NCBI GenBank assembly: GCA_019352055.1
Contig: JABBOB010000012.1
Coordinates: 21,160 to 53,592, forward strand
DNA: 32,433 nt
From: Acidobacteriota bacterium
GTDB lineage: Bacteria > Actinomycetota > Actinomycetes > Actinomycetales > Microbacteriaceae
Reading direction: 5' to 3'
Shown here: positions 1-8,459 of the stretch, piece by piece
How the letters are laid out: each line of letters opens with the position of its first letter
How positions within the stretch are numbered: the stretch's first letter is position 1
The notes under the pieces: generated by a model
What the model was told of the DNA's origin: nothing
Seen by the model: the letters and a program-made list of their open reading frames with translations, nothing else
Database searches by the model: none
Position numbers and translations under genes: made by a program

Positions 1-180
1 GACGACCCCGCGCCCGCCGACCCGCTGCTGGACCGGATCGATCCCGCCCGGCGCGAGACCCTGCTCGCGCGCGCGGACGGTCCCGCCTCCCACCGGTTCG
101 ACCTGCACCTGCAGGGGGACCGCGAGACGGTGTTCCTGGAGTACCGGGGCCTGCAGCGGACAGCCGTGGAGCGGGCGTGA
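1..180 (+). CDS. pcaG: Protocatechuate 3,4-dioxygenase alpha subunit, C-terminal part
   Basis: This is the last 59 codons of a gene that begins outside the window. The visible end (DDPAPADPLLDRI, then HRFDLHLQGDRETVFLEY) fits the C-terminus of the protocatechuate 3,4-dioxygenase alpha chain, where a segment like RFDIxLQGxxETVFF is usual. In the family, PcaG pairs with the iron-binding PcaH subunit and cleaves protocatechuate to beta-carboxy-cis,cis-muconate, which is the substrate of the next gene. Its stop codon overlaps the GTG of pcaB (GTGA), so the two genes are translationally coupled. The assignment rests on a short stretch plus the pathway context. Confidence 0.85.
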   Translation, partial: DDPAPADPLLDRIDPARRETLLARADGPASHRFDLHLQGDRETVFLEYRGLQRTAVERA

Positions 181-1496
181 CCGCGTTCGACGAGGGCCTC
201 CTCGATCCGGCGACCGGCGCTGCCGCACTGGTCGGCGACCGCGCGCTGCTGACCGCGATGGTCGACGTGGAGGCGGCGCACCTCGCCGCGCTCGCCGTCG
301 CCGGCGTCGTGCCGGCGACACCGGGCTGGGATGCCGCCGCGCTCGACCTGACGGCGATCGCCGAGGCCGCGGTCGGCGGTGGCAACCCAGTGATCCCGCT
401 CGTGGGCGCGCTCCGGCAGGCGGCTCCCGCGTCCGTCGCGGACGCCGTGCACCTCGGCCTCACCAGCCAGGACGTGCTCGACAGTGCGCTGATGCTGCTC
501 GCCGCCCGGGCGATCGACGCCGCCGCCGATCCCATCGGCCGGGTCCTGCACGGGCTCGCCGTGCAGGCCGACGCGCACCGCGCCACGCCGGTCGCGGGCC
601 GCACCCTCGGTCAGCAGGCCGCCCCCACGACCGTCGGCCTCCGCCTCGCCGTGCTCCTCGACGGCGTCACCCGCACCTGGCGGCACCTCGACGGCGTCGA
701 GCTGCCGCTGCAGCTCGGCGGCTCCGTGGGCACCGTCGCGGTGCTCGTGGACCTCCTCGGCGTCGAGGGCGCCGCGGCCCTCCGTGCCGACGTCGCCGCG
801 CGGCTCGGCCTCGCCGCCCGGGTCGGGGTCTGGCACGTGGAGCGCTCGCCCGTGGTCGTGCTCGGCACGGCGCTCGCGACGTGCATCGGGGCGCTCGGAC
901 GCCTCGGCCTCGAGGTCGCCGACGGCGCGAGGACCGAGCTCGGCGAGCTCGATCTGGCGCTCGGGGAGGGGGAGGGGGGCTCCTCCGCGATGCCGCAGAA
1001 GCAGAACCCGGTGCCCGCGGTGCTGCTCGTGGCGAACGCCCGCCGTGCCCCGGGCCTCGCGGCGACGCTGATCGGTTCGATGCTGGCCCTCGACGAGCGC
1101 CCGGCGGGGGACTGGCACGCCGGATGGCAACCCCTCCGGGAGCTCCTCAGGCTCGCGGTCGAGTCCGCGGTGCTCGCCGACCGCGTCGTCGCCGACCTCC
1201 GCGTCCATCCGGACCGCACTGTTGCGAACCTCGGGATCACCCGCGGCGCGGTGCATGCGGAGCGCGCCCAGCAGGTGCTCGCGCGCGTGCTCGGCCGGGC
1301 TCGCGCCGCCGAGCTGGTCCGCGCGGCGATCGGCGAGCCCGACTTCGTGCCGGCGATCCGCGCCGTCGCCGTCGCGGCGGCCGTCGACGGGCCGACGTCG
1401 GATCGGCTCGCGGATGTCACGACCGTCGGCGGCCCGGTCGGGCTCTCCGACACCCTGATCGATGCGGCTGTCCGTGCCGCGGAGGAGGCGAGATGA
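177..1496 (+). CDS. pcaB: 3-carboxy-cis,cis-muconate cycloisomerase
   Basis: A 439-residue member of the fumarase/aspartase superfamily that lactonises beta-carboxymuconate to gamma-carboxymuconolactone. The superfamily signature is clear as GGSSAMPQKQNP near residues 267-278; the flexible loop it belongs to carries the catalytic serine in the family. The motif HLGLTSQDVLDSA near residues 92-104 is the second conserved region (TSQD). GTG at 177 was chosen because it overlaps the pcaG stop. The C-terminus is complete and overlaps the next gene's start by four bases (ATGA). The length is normal for actinobacterial PcaB. Confidence 0.95.
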   Translation: MTAFDEGLLDPATGAAALVGDRALLTAMVDVEAAHLAALAVAGVVPATPGWDAAALDLTAIAEAAVGGGNPVIPLVGALRQAAPASVADAVHLGLTSQDVLDSALMLLAARAIDAAADPIGRVLHGLAVQADAHRATPVAGRTLGQQAAPTTVGLRLAVLLDGVTRTWRHLDGVELPLQLGGSVGTVAVLVDLLGVEGAAALRADVAARLGLAARVGVWHVERSPVVVLGTALATCIGALGRLGLEVADGARTELGELDLALGEGEGGSSAMPQKQNPVPAVLLVANARRAPGLAATLIGSMLALDERPAGDWHAGWQPLRELLRLAVESAVLADRVVADLRVHPDRTVANLGITRGAVHAERAQQVLARVLGRARAAELVRAAIGEPDFVPAIRAVAVAAAVDGPTSDRLADVTTVGGPVGLSDTLIDAAVRAAEEAR

Positions 1497-2668
1497 GCGT
1501 CGTGCTCCGCGGCGTGATCGATCCCACGTCCTGCACCGATCCGGCAGCGCCGCTGCTGGTGCTCGGACCCGCGCTCGGGACCGGCACCGCCGCCTGGGGT
1601 GCGGCCGCGCGCCTGCTCACCGACCGCTTCCGGGTCGTCCGAGTCGATCTGCCCGGGCACGGACTGTCGCCGGCCGTCGACCAGCCGGTCACGATGGCCG
1701 ACCTCGCAGCCGCGGTCGTCGCGCTGGTGGACGGCATCGGCGGAGGCCGCTTCGGGTACGCCGGCGCGTCCCTCGGCGGTGCGATCGGCATCGAGCTCGC
1801 GCTCGGTCCCGACGCGCACCGGCTCACCGGACTCGCGATCATCTGCTCGAGCGCGCGGATCGGCGACCGCGCCTCCTGGACCGACCGGGCCGAGCAGGTG
1901 CGCAGGCAGGGCACGCCGGCGCTCGTCGCCGCGTCGAGCGCCCGCTGGTTCGCGCCGTCGTTCCTCGAGCGGGACCCGGACGCCGTCGCGCGCACGCTCG
2001 GCGCGCTGATGGACGCCGACGACGAGTCGTACGCGCGGCTCGCCGAGGCGCTCGCCGTCTTCGACCGCCGGGCCGACGTCGGCCGCATCACCGTGCCGAC
2101 CGTCGTGCTCGCCGGCGACTCGGACCCGGTCATGACGGCGGCCGAGGCGCGGGCGCTCGCCGCAGCGCTCCCCGGCGCCCGCGGCGAGGCGCTGATCCTC
2201 GACGACACAGGACACCAGGCCCAGCTCGAGCGACCGGTCGCGGTCGCGGTCGCGATCGGCGACGCGTTCGCTGAGATCGACCGCTACGACGAGGGCCTCC
2301 GGATCCGTCGCGCGGTGCTCGGTGACGCCCACGTCGACCGTGCGACCGCCGGGATCACACCCGAGACCGCCGAGTTCCAGCGGTTCATCACCGAGACCGC
2401 GTGGGGCACGATCTGGACCAGGCCCGGTCTGGACCGCCGGATGCGGAGCGCCGTCACCATCTCCAGCCTGGTCACGGGCCGGCATTGGGACGAGCTCGCG
2501 ATGCATCTGAAGGCGGGCGTCCGGAACGGGCTCTCGCGCGACGAGCTGTCCGAGATCCTGCTGCAGACCGCGATCTATGCGGGCGTCCCGGCGGCGAACA
2601 GCGCCTTCGCCGTCGCGAAGCGCGTGTTCGCGGAGGAGGCACCCGCCGACCCGCCCGCGGGCGACTGA
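1493..2668 (+). CDS. pcaL: Fused 3-oxoadipate enol-lactonase / 4-carboxymuconolactone decarboxylase
   Basis: A 391-residue bifunctional enzyme. Residues 1-260 are an alpha/beta-hydrolase lactonase (PcaD type) with nucleophile motif GASLGG (Ser93), acid motif GDSDPV near 209 and catalytic His in DTGHQAQLERP near 241. Residues about 265-390 are a carboxymuconolactone decarboxylase domain (PcaC type: SAVTISSLVTGRHWDELAMH, then a helix ending EILLQTAIYAGVPAAN). Together the halves turn gamma-carboxymuconolactone into 3-oxoadipate in two steps. The fusion is typical of actinobacteria. The ATG at 1493 overlaps the pcaB stop; open frame further upstream is only antiphase reading through pcaB. Confidence 0.95.
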   Translation: MSVVLRGVIDPTSCTDPAAPLLVLGPALGTGTAAWGAAARLLTDRFRVVRVDLPGHGLSPAVDQPVTMADLAAAVVALVDGIGGGRFGYAGASLGGAIGIELALGPDAHRLTGLAIICSSARIGDRASWTDRAEQVRRQGTPALVAASSARWFAPSFLERDPDAVARTLGALMDADDESYARLAEALAVFDRRADVGRITVPTVVLAGDSDPVMTAAEARALAAALPGARGEALILDDTGHQAQLERPVAVAVAIGDAFAEIDRYDEGLRIRRAVLGDAHVDRATAGITPETAEFQRFITETAWGTIWTRPGLDRRMRSAVTISSLVTGRHWDELAMHLKAGVRNGLSRDELSEILLQTAIYAGVPAANSAFAVAKRVFAEEAPADPPAGD

Positions 2669-2684
2669 CGAGAAGGAGCACCGG

Positions 2685-3464
2685 ATGGACAAGCGCGTCG
2701 CGACCGCCGCGGAGGCGGTCGCCGACATCCCCGACGGCGCCTCGGTCGCCGTCGGCGGGTTCGGGCTGAACGGGGTGCCGATCGTCCTGATCCGCGCCTT
2801 GCTCGCGGGGTCGGCGACGGACCTCGAGGTGGTGTCGAACAACTGCGGGGTGGACGGCTGGGGGCTGGGGCTGCTGCTCGCGGCCGGCCGGATCCGCCGC
2901 GTGATCGGCTCCTACGTCGGTGAGAACAAGGAGTTCGCGCGCCAGTACCTCGGTGGCGAGATCGAGGTCGAGCTGACCCCGCAGGGCACGCTCGCGGAGC
3001 GCCTCCGCGCCGGCGGCGTCGGGATCCCGGCCTTCTACACGGCGAGCGGGGTCGGCACGATGGTCTCCGAGGGCGGCCTGCCGTGGCGGTACGCCGCGGA
3101 CGGATCGGTCGCCGTCGCGAGCCCCCCGAAGCCCACGGCCGTGTTCGACGTGCTCGGCAGGACCACCTCCTACGTCCTCGAGACCGCGATCCGCACGGAC
3201 TACGCGCTCGTCCGTGCGGCGAAGGGCGACTGGCACGGCAACCTGGTGTTCGAGAAGTCGGCGCAGAACTTCAACCCGCTCGCCGCGATGGCCGGCCGGA
3301 TCGCGATCGCCGAGGTGGACGAGCTCGTGCGGCCCGGGGAGATCGATCCCGACCAGGTGCACCTGCCCGGCATCTACGTCGACCGGGTCGTGCAGCTGTC
3401 GGCCGAGGACGCGGCGGACCTGCCCATCGAGAAGCGCACCGTGCGCGACCGCAAGGAGGCCTGA
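2685..3464 (+). CDS. pcaI: 3-oxoadipate CoA-transferase, alpha subunit
   Basis: A 259-residue family I CoA-transferase alpha chain. The N-terminus has the GGFGLNGVP CoA-binding glycine segment near residues 25-33, and the body has the usual [38 protein letters not shown] and [13 protein letters not shown] blocks. With PcaJ it moves CoA from succinyl-CoA to 3-oxoadipate. The ATG at 2685 follows a clear GAAGGAG ribosome site, 16 nt after pcaL. It is followed within one base by pcaJ, as expected for subunits made in equal amounts. Confidence 0.95.
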   Translation: MDKRVATAAEAVADIPDGASVAVGGFGLNGVPIVLIRALLAGSATDLEVVSNNCGVDGWGLGLLLAAGRIRRVIGSYVGENKEFARQYLGGEIEVELTPQGTLAERLRAGGVGIPAFYTASGVGTMVSEGGLPWRYAADGSVAVASPPKPTAVFDVLGRTTSYVLETAIRTDYALVRAAKGDWHGNLVFEKSAQNFNPLAAMAGRIAIAEVDELVRPGEIDPDQVHLPGIYVDRVVQLSAEDAADLPIEKRTVRDRKEA

Positions 3465-3465
3465 C

Positions 3466-4119
3466 GTGCCGCTCACCCGCGACCAGATGGCGGCCCGCGC
3501 CGCGCAGGAGCTCGAGGACGGCTCCTACGTCAACCTCGGGATCGGCCTGCCGACGCTCATCCCGAACCACGTGCCCGAGGGCCGCACGATCGTGCTGCAC
3601 AGCGAGAACGGCATCCTCGGCGTCGGTCCGTACCCGTGGGCCGGGGAGGAGGACCCGAAGCTCATCAACGCCGGCAAGGAGACGGTCACGACCCTGCCCG
3701 GCGCGTCGTTCTTCGACTCGGCGGCGAGCTTCGGGATGATCCGCGGCGGCCGAGTCGCCGACGCCGTGCTCGGGGCGATGCAGGTGTCGGAGCACGGCGA
3801 CATCGCCAACTGGGCGGTGCCGGGCAAGCTGATCAAGGGCATGGGCGGCGCCATGGACCTGGTCGCGGGCGCGCGACGGGTGATCGTGCTGATGGAGCAC
3901 GTCACCAAGACGGGCGAGCACAAGATCCTCCCGGAGTGCGTCCTGCCGCTCACCGGACGGGCCTGCGTCGACCGGATCATCACCGATCGCGCCGTGTTCG
4001 ACGTCACCGACGACGGGTTCGTGCTCGTCGAGCTCGCCCCCGGCGAGACCGTCGAGTCGATCCGCGCGCTCACCGGCGCCGCGTTCTCGGTCGCCGAGAT
4101 GCTCGGAGCGTCCGCATGA
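3466..4119 (+). CDS. pcaJ: 3-oxoadipate CoA-transferase, beta subunit
   Basis: A 217-residue family I CoA-transferase beta chain. The catalytic glutamate is in HSENGILG (Glu47), the residue that forms the glutamyl-CoA intermediate in this family. Other family blocks are [16 protein letters not shown] at the N-terminus, [17 protein letters not shown] and [13 protein letters not shown]. The start is GTG at 3466, one base after the pcaI stop, with an AAGGAGG ribosome site inside the end of pcaI. Its stop overlaps the pcaF ATG. Confidence 0.95.
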   Translation: MPLTRDQMAARAAQELEDGSYVNLGIGLPTLIPNHVPEGRTIVLHSENGILGVGPYPWAGEEDPKLINAGKETVTTLPGASFFDSAASFGMIRGGRVADAVLGAMQVSEHGDIANWAVPGKLIKGMGGAMDLVAGARRVIVLMEHVTKTGEHKILPECVLPLTGRACVDRIITDRAVFDVTDDGFVLVELAPGETVESIRALTGAAFSVAEMLGASA

Positions 4120-5330
4120 CCGAGCTGCGGGAGGCGGTCGTCTGCTCGCCGATCAGGACGCCGGTCGCCCGGTTCGGCGGAGCGTTCGCCTCGCTCACCG
4201 CGCTCGACCTCGCGACCCGGGTCCTCACCGCGCTGATCGAGCGATCGGGGCTCCCGGTCGACGCGGTGGACGACGTGATCGGGGCGCAGTGCTACCCGAC
4301 GATGGAGGCCGCCCCGCTCGGCCGGGTGGCCGCGCTCGACGCGGGCTTCCCGATCACGGCCACCGGCTACCAGCTCGACCGCCGCTGCGGCTCGGGGCTG
4401 CAGGCCGTGGTGAACGCGGCGATGCAGGTGCAGACGGGAGTGTCCGACGTCGTCGTGGCGTTCGGCGCCGAATCGATGAGCAACGCGCCGTACTACACCG
4501 AGGACGGCCGACGCGGGCTGCCTCCGGGAGCGCTCGTGCTGCACGACGCCCTGCAGCGCGGCAGGGAACGCGCCGGAGGGCGCTTCCACCCGACTCCGGA
4601 CGGCAACATCGGCACCGCCGAGACGCTGCGCCGCGAGTACGGCATCGGCCGGGAGCGCCAGGACCGGTTCGCCCTCCAGTCGCACCGCCGCGCGGTCGCC
4701 GCGCAGCAGGGCGGCCTGTTCGATCGCGAGATCGTGCCGGTGGACGTGCGGGGGAGGAAGGGCACCGTCACCGTCTCCACCGACGAGCACCCGCGGGCCG
4801 ACACCTCGCTCGACGCGCTGGCCGCGTTGCACCCCGCGCTCGGCCGGAAGGACCCGGAGGCCACCGTCACCGCCGGGAACGCGAGCGGGCAGAACGACGC
4901 CGCGGCCGCCTGCATCGTCACGACGCCGCAGCGGGCCGTGGAGCTCGGCCTGACCCCGCTGCTCCGCCTCGTCACGTGGGCCGTCGCCGGGGTCGAACCC
5001 GAACGGTTCGGCATCGGCCCGGTGCCGGCGACCGTCAGGGCGCTGCAGCGGGCGGGGCTCACCTTCGACGACGTCGACGTCCTCGAGCTGAACGAGGCGT
5101 TCGCCGTGCAGGTGCTCGCCTGTCTCGACGAGTGGGGGATCGACGACGACGACCCGAGGCTCAACCCCCGCGGCAGCGGCATCTCGATCGGCCATCCCCT
5201 CGCCGCCACCGGCATCCGGATGCTCGCGACCCTCGCGCACGAGCTCGGCGACGTCGACGGCCGCTACGCGGTCGAGACGATGTGCATCGGGGGCGGCCAG
5301 GGTCTCGCCGCGGTCTTCGAGCGGGCCTGA
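4116..5330 (+). CDS. pcaF: 3-oxoadipyl-CoA thiolase
   Basis: A 404-residue thiolase that cleaves 3-oxoadipyl-CoA to succinyl-CoA and acetyl-CoA, the last step of the pathway. All catalytic residues of the family are visible: nucleophile Cys91 in [11 protein letters not shown], His360 in [10 protein letters not shown] and Cys390 in [19 protein letters not shown] is the conserved substrate-side segment. It is the last gene of the plus-strand pca operon. The ATG at 4116 overlaps the pcaJ stop. Pathway context makes the adipyl specificity more likely than a generic acetyl-CoA acetyltransferase. Confidence 0.93.
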   Translation: MTELREAVVCSPIRTPVARFGGAFASLTALDLATRVLTALIERSGLPVDAVDDVIGAQCYPTMEAAPLGRVAALDAGFPITATGYQLDRRCGSGLQAVVNAAMQVQTGVSDVVVAFGAESMSNAPYYTEDGRRGLPPGALVLHDALQRGRERAGGRFHPTPDGNIGTAETLRREYGIGRERQDRFALQSHRRAVAAQQGGLFDREIVPVDVRGRKGTVTVSTDEHPRADTSLDALAALHPALGRKDPEATVTAGNASGQNDAAAACIVTTPQRAVELGLTPLLRLVTWAVAGVEPERFGIGPVPATVRALQRAGLTFDDVDVLELNEAFAVQVLACLDEWGIDDDDPRLNPRGSGISIGHPLAATGIRMLATLAHELGDVDGRYAVETMCIGGGQGLAAVFERA

Positions 5331-5337
5331 TCGCAGA

Positions 5338-5362
5338 GCTCGGGTCGGGTCAGCCCCCGAGC
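5338..5362. terminator. Possible bidirectional terminator between pcaF and pcaR
   Basis: A 7-bp GC-rich stem (GCTCGGG / CCCGAGC) with an 11-nt loop lies just after the pcaF stop and runs into the last codons of the convergent pcaR. There is no U-tract, so this is a weak call based on position and symmetry. Confidence 0.35.
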
Positions 5363-6099
5363 GCGCGGCCGATCGCCCGTGCGGTCGTCAGCACCGCCGG
5401 GACGAGGCGGTCCCCCTCGTCGAAGTCGGAGACGACGGAGACCGCCGCGACGACCTGCCGGCGGCCCGCGACGATCGGCGCCGCGACCGACACCGACCCC
5501 ATCGTCAGGTGGTCCTGCAACGCGAGCCAGCCCTGCCTCCGCGCGAGCGACAGCGTGGCGCGCAGCGTCGGCTCGGTGGTGATGGACGCCGGGGTGAACC
5601 GCTGCAGTCCGGCGGCGACCACCGCCGTCACCGAGTCGTCGGGCTCGTGCGCGAGGAGCACCATGCCGCCGCTCGTGGCGTGCACGGGCAGACGGCCACC
5701 CGGCCGGCCCTCGAGCCGGATCGCGTCCCGCGCGCTGAGCCGCTCGACGACGACGGCCTCGATCCCGTCGAGCACCATGAGCTGCACGTGCTGGTGGGTC
5801 ACCGCGTAGAGGTCGTCCAGGTACGGCTGCGCGACCTGCCGCAGCCCCTGCGCGCGCGGTGCGAGCAGGCCGAGCTCCCAGAGCCGCAGGCCGACGCGGT
5901 ACCGGCCGTCCGCCGCACGCTCCAGGACCCGTTCCCGCTCGAGCTGCTTGCACACCCGGTGGACCGTCGACATCGGCAGTCCCGTGGCCTCGACCACGGC
6001 GGTGACGGTCAGCCCGCGCTCCGGCTGCACCGCGAACGCCTCCAGGATCGTCAGCGTCCGCCCGAGGACGGTCCTGCCCGCGCTGTCGTCGTCCGGCAC
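5350..6099 (-). CDS. pcaR: IclR-family regulator of the pca operon
   Basis: A 249-residue IclR-type protein: N-terminal winged helix-turn-helix (LGRTLTILEAF, then GLPMSTVHRVCKQLERE, about residues 12-60), then the IclR ligand domain with VHATSGGMVLLAH and a C-terminal VSVAAPIVAGRRQVVAAVSVV block. It is convergent with pcaF and only 20 nt apart, the usual place for a PcaR that responds to protocatechuate or 3-oxoadipate. The start is GTG at 6099, preceded by GGGAG at good spacing. The role is inferred from context; the family is secure. Confidence 0.87.
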   Translation of the reverse strand: MPDDDSAGRTVLGRTLTILEAFAVQPERGLTVTAVVEATGLPMSTVHRVCKQLERERVLERAADGRYRVGLRLWELGLLAPRAQGLRQVAQPYLDDLYAVTHQHVQLMVLDGIEAVVVERLSARDAIRLEGRPGGRLPVHATSGGMVLLAHEPDDSVTAVVAAGLQRFTPASITTEPTLRATLSLARRQGWLALQDHLTMGSVSVAAPIVAGRRQVVAAVSVVSDFDEGDRLVPAVLTTARAIGRALGG

Positions 6100-6146
6100 C
6101 TTCGCTCCCGCGATCCCTCACCCGCTCCGCCACCCATCCTGCCGGA

Positions 6147-6225
6147 GCGAGCGGCTCGCGGCGGACGGAGCAGGCTGCGGACCCCAGCACGTGGCGAAGG
6201 GCTCTGGCGGCGCCGCCGCGAGCCG
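6147..6225. repeat. Nested inverted repeats upstream of pcaR
   Basis: A perfect 13-bp inverted repeat (6152-6164 with 6213-6225, CGGCTCGCGGCGG and its complement) encloses 48 nt. Its left arm overlaps a second perfect dyad, GCGAGC-G-GCTCGC at 6147-6159, about 48 nt upstream of the pcaR start. The smaller dyad could be a regulator binding site and the larger one an RNA stem. No gene was found between 6100 and 6394. Confidence 0.4.
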
Positions 6226-6234
6226 TCTGGAACG

Positions 6235-6272
6235 GGCGCGGATCCCTTGCGCTCGGGCACGCGATCCGCGCC
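6235..6272 (-). terminator. Candidate terminator for the 6395-6817 gene
   Basis: A perfect 10-bp inverted repeat (GGCGCGGATC / GATCCGCGCC) with an 18-nt loop lies about 120 nt downstream of the minus-strand BON-like gene. It sits between that gene and the pcaR promoter, so it may close the left edge of the stress island. There is no clear U-tract. Confidence 0.35.
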
Positions 6273-6394
6273 GGCCCGGCCCGCTCTGGATGGTCCGGCG
6301 GCACGACCGAACATCCTCGACCGCTTCCGGCCCTGCCCGGGGTCGGTCACCGCACGTCGATCCGGTCTCCGACGTGGCGCCGGGACAGGGGTGC

Positions 6395-6817
6395 TCAGCA
6401 GTCTTCGCGGATCCAGTTCTGCACGTATCCGACGCCCGGGACGCCCCAGGCCGCGATGGTCACGACGTCCTTGTCCTGCCGGGTGGGGGAGCACCCCCAC
6501 AGCGTCGCGATCCCGCCGTCGCAGCTCACGAGCACCGAGGCGTCGATGGCTGCGCGGACGACCGCCGACTGCACCGCGCGGGCGACCTCGATGGACCGCT
6601 CGGGGTGCACGCGAGGGCGGACACCGTCCAGCACCGTCAGATCGGCGACGACCGCGCCCGGGTGCACCACCGCGGCGTCGCGGGCGAGCGCCCAGGACCG
6701 CACGTCGGGCACGGTGCCCACCAGCACCGCGACGCCGTCCTGAACGACCGTCCGCACCGCGCCGGTCGCACCCCGCGCGACCACCTCGTCGACCGTCGGG
6801 GGAGTGGTCTCGATCAT
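6395..6817 (-). CDS. BON-like domain protein
   Basis: A 140-residue soluble protein with a degenerate BON-type layout: a helix and GVAVLVGTVPDVRSWALARDAAV-like strand/turn pattern in the first half, a similar SAVVRAAIDASVLVSCDGGIATLWG in the second. It is marginal and has unusual Cys and Trp residues at the C-terminus (GYVQNWIREDC). No function is assigned; BON domains usually bind phospholipid or act in envelope stress. ATG 6817 was chosen because a near-perfect AAGGAGGT ribosome site lies 5-12 nt upstream. A DosR-type box is centred 62 nt upstream, and the gene is divergent from the split-barrel gene at 7009. Confidence 0.7.
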   Translation of the reverse strand: MIETTPPTVDEVVARGATGAVRTVVQDGVAVLVGTVPDVRSWALARDAAVVHPGAVVADLTVLDGVRPRVHPERSIEVARAVQSAVVRAAIDASVLVSCDGGIATLWGCSPTRQDKDVVTIAAWGVPGVGYVQNWIREDC

Positions 6818-6871
6818 CGAGGACCTCCTTCGTGAAGGCGTCCACACTCCTCCGGCCGCGCCCGGTTCTCC

Positions 6872-6886
6872 AGTGGCCAACGTCAC
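6872..6886 (-). promoter_or_regulatory. DosR-type box
   Basis: Reads GTGACGTTGGCCACT on the minus strand, 62 nt (centre) from the ATG of the BON-like gene at 6817. It differs from the island consensus GGGACCWWSGGCCCT at a few positions but keeps spacing and core. Confidence 0.6.
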
Positions 6887-6922
6887 GCGACGGGGGCGAC
6901 CTCGGGATCCGGAGTCGGATCG

Positions 6923-6937
6923 AGGACCTTCGACCCT
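6923..6937 (+). promoter_or_regulatory. DosR-type box
   Basis: Reads AGGACCTTCGACCCT, centred 79 nt upstream of the ATG of the split-barrel gene at 7009. It differs by only a few positions from a box 18.6 kb away in front of the SDR (25502-25516). Confidence 0.7.
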
Positions 6938-7008
6938 CCGTCCCGCCGTCCGTGCCCGGCAGGCTCGACATGGATCGCGCGCCCGGGCGCCGAAGAGGGA
7001 GATCGACC

Positions 7009-7437
7009 ATGCCGACCGCAGCCGCCCCGAGCGTCACGACCAGGGAGCTCACGGACCGGGAATGCTGGGACTACCTCGCCGCGCGCGAGTACGGCCGGAT
7101 CGCCGTCATCCGCGACGGGGAGCCCGCGATCTACCCGATCGGGTACGCCGTCGCGCCGGGCGGTATCCGGATCCGGACGAGGATCGGCAGCAAGCTGCTG
7201 GCCATCCTGATCGACGGACGGGTCGCCTTCGAGGTCGACGACCTCGACGAGCACGTCGCCAGGAGCGTCATGGTGGTCGGCTGGGCGGAGCAGCTCGACG
7301 CCCACGACGCGGCGGAGTCGTCGACGCCGGTGGCGCCGTACGCCGGGGCGGACGCGCACGCGGTGCTGCTCATCACCCCGACCCGCATCACGGGCCGCGA
7401 GCTCAGCCTCGACGCGGCGACGGTCCGCTCACCCTGA
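7009..7437 (+). CDS. Pyridoxamine 5'-phosphate oxidase-like split-barrel protein
   Basis: A 142-residue single-domain protein of the flavin-binding split-barrel superfamily (Pyridox_ox_2 type). The pattern ELTDRECWDYLAAREYGRIAV, then IYPIGYAV, then GSKLLAILIDGRVAFEVDDLDE is the same as in the two other copies at 12082 and 13602. Members of this group bind FMN, F420 or haem-type cofactors and are not true PNP oxidases; the substrate is unknown. Similar genes (for example Rv0080) belong to the mycobacterial DosR regulon. ATG 7009 has a strong GAAGAGGGAG ribosome site. The 3' end overlaps the convergent membrane-protein gene by 35 nt. Confidence 0.85.
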   Translation: MPTAAAPSVTTRELTDRECWDYLAAREYGRIAVIRDGEPAIYPIGYAVAPGGIRIRTRIGSKLLAILIDGRVAFEVDDLDEHVARSVMVVGWAEQLDAHDAAESSTPVAPYAGADAHAVLLITPTRITGRELSLDAATVRSP

Positions 7438-7780
7438 GCGCTGCCGCTCCGGCGCGCGAGGCACGCACGAAGACCGACACGACCCCGACGACGAACGCGG
7501 CGATCGCGACGACGGAGGCGCCGGGGAGTGCGATCGCGATCGAGCTCGAGGTGAGGGCGACCGCGAACGCGCACGCCGCCGGCAGGACCGCCGCGGCGTG
7601 CCCCGCCCGCCAGGCGGCCGCGCTGCGCATCATGACGGGCAGGCGGACGCCGAACAGGTGGTTCGCCGGGATCGCTCCACGGGAGGCGGCGACGCTGGCG
7701 ACCACCAGCACGAGCAGCAGCGCGGTGAACAGCCAGCCCAGCACCGCGAGCACCGGCCATGCACCGCTCATGAGCCACAT
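7403..7780 (-). CDS. SdpI-like small membrane protein
   Basis: A 125-residue membrane protein with about three hydrophobic helices (residues 8-33, 60-80 and 86-107). Between the first and second is HLFGVRLPVMMRSAAAWRAGHAAA, close to the SdpI/YhfL signature, in which a 'GxRxPxTxxSxxxWxxxH'-like loop precedes a helix. SdpI is an immunity/sensor protein in Bacillus; in actinobacteria the role of such proteins is unknown. It starts at ATG 7780 after GGAAGG and follows the BON gene (end 7826) by 45 nt, so it is probably cotranscribed from the box at 8373. A second in-frame ATG lies at 7771. Confidence 0.65.
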   Translation of the reverse strand: MWLMSGAWPVLAVLGWLFTALLLVLVVASVAASRGAIPANHLFGVRLPVMMRSAAAWRAGHAAAVLPAACAFAVALTSSSIAIALPGASVVAIAAFVVGVVSVFVRASRAGAAALRVSGPSPRRG

Positions 7781-7825
7781 CGTCGTCCTTCCGGATGCCG
7801 TTCGCGAGCCCTGCGCTGCCGGCCG

Positions 7826-8338
7826 TCAGCCGGCCGAGCGCTCGGGCTCGCGCTGCGCGTCCCCCATGGGCACCTGATCCGTGCGCAGCAGCACGAGCGC
7901 GTCGATCACGTCCACGACACCGGGGACGGCCCCGACCAGGTTCAGCAGGGTGTCCCGCTCAAAGGGCCACGGGATCGCCCCGCCGACGGTCACGACGCCG
8001 CGGCGGACGCGAATGCGGACCTGCTCCACGTGCACCGACGGCATGGTCGCCATCAGGTCGAGCACCTGGGCGGCGACGGCCGCGTCCGACGTCCCTGGCC
8101 CGCGGACCGTGCGGACGACGAGGTCGTCGACGAGCACCTGCACCGCGGGCGCACCCAGCGCCGCGGTGAGGACGCGATCGCGGTCGGCGATGCAGCGGAC
8201 CGACCCGAGCACCCGCACGATCCGGTCGTGCACCTCGACGTCCACCTCGGAGGTGGCGTGGGCGACGCGGGCGATCGCCGCGAGCGCGGCGTCGCGCAGC
8301 CCCCGGTCGGTGGGCCGGGCTGCCGGTTCGTGCGTCAT
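7826..8338 (-). CDS. Two-BON-domain protein
   Basis: A 170-residue protein with two BON repeats, about residues 14-78 (DAALAAIARVAHATSEVDVE, VLGSVRCIADRDRVLTAAL) and 84-152 (VRIRVRRGVVTVGGAIPWPFERDTLLN, VVDVIDALVLL). There is no signal peptide, so it probably acts in the cytoplasm. BON modules bind lipid or other ligands; the exact role is unknown. The ATG at 8338 has no ribosome site, but a DosR-type box is centred 42 nt upstream, which suggests a leaderless mRNA. It is divergent from the USP cluster at 8621. Confidence 0.8.
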   Translation of the reverse strand: MTHEPAARPTDRGLRDAALAAIARVAHATSEVDVEVHDRIVRVLGSVRCIADRDRVLTAALGAPAVQVLVDDLVVRTVRGPGTSDAAVAAQVLDLMATMPSVHVEQVRIRVRRGVVTVGGAIPWPFERDTLLNLVGAVPGVVDVIDALVLLRTDQVPMGDAQREPERSAG

Positions 8339-8372
8339 GCCGACACGGTGCCGCCGGGGAAGTCGCACGGGT

Positions 8373-8387
8373 AGGGCCGTTGGTCCG
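8373..8387 (-). promoter_or_regulatory. DosR-type box
   Basis: Reads CGGACCAACGGCCCT on the minus strand, centred 42 nt upstream of the BON gene start at 8338. It is one of two boxes back to back in this divergent intergenic region (centres 37 nt apart). Confidence 0.75.
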
Positions 8388-8409
8388 CAGGACCAGACAC
8401 GCCGCGCGG

Positions 8410-8424
8410 AGGACCAAGTGCCCT
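8410..8424 (+). promoter_or_regulatory. DosR-type box
   Basis: Reads AGGACCAAGTGCCCT. Its centre is 43 nt upstream of an ATG at 8460, matching the short spacing of four other boxes, and 204 nt upstream of the USP gene at 8621. The start of transcription is therefore predicted near 8460, leaving a long leader before the USP. Confidence 0.75.
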
Positions 8425-8459
8425 CGCGGCGCTCGGCGCCGGCGCGGGAGCCTGCCCCC

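Noticed and set aside
611-2842. Very long open frame on the minus strand across pcaB and pcaL
   Set aside because: It is an antisense shadow caused by high GC. The plus-strand genes have complete catalytic motifs and coupled starts; the minus frame gives Arg/Ala-rich sequence with no family features.
6389-6406. GGGACAGGGGTGCT as a further DosR-type box
   Set aside because: The left half fits but the right half does not, and it lies at the 3' end of the BON-like gene with no start at a suitable distance.
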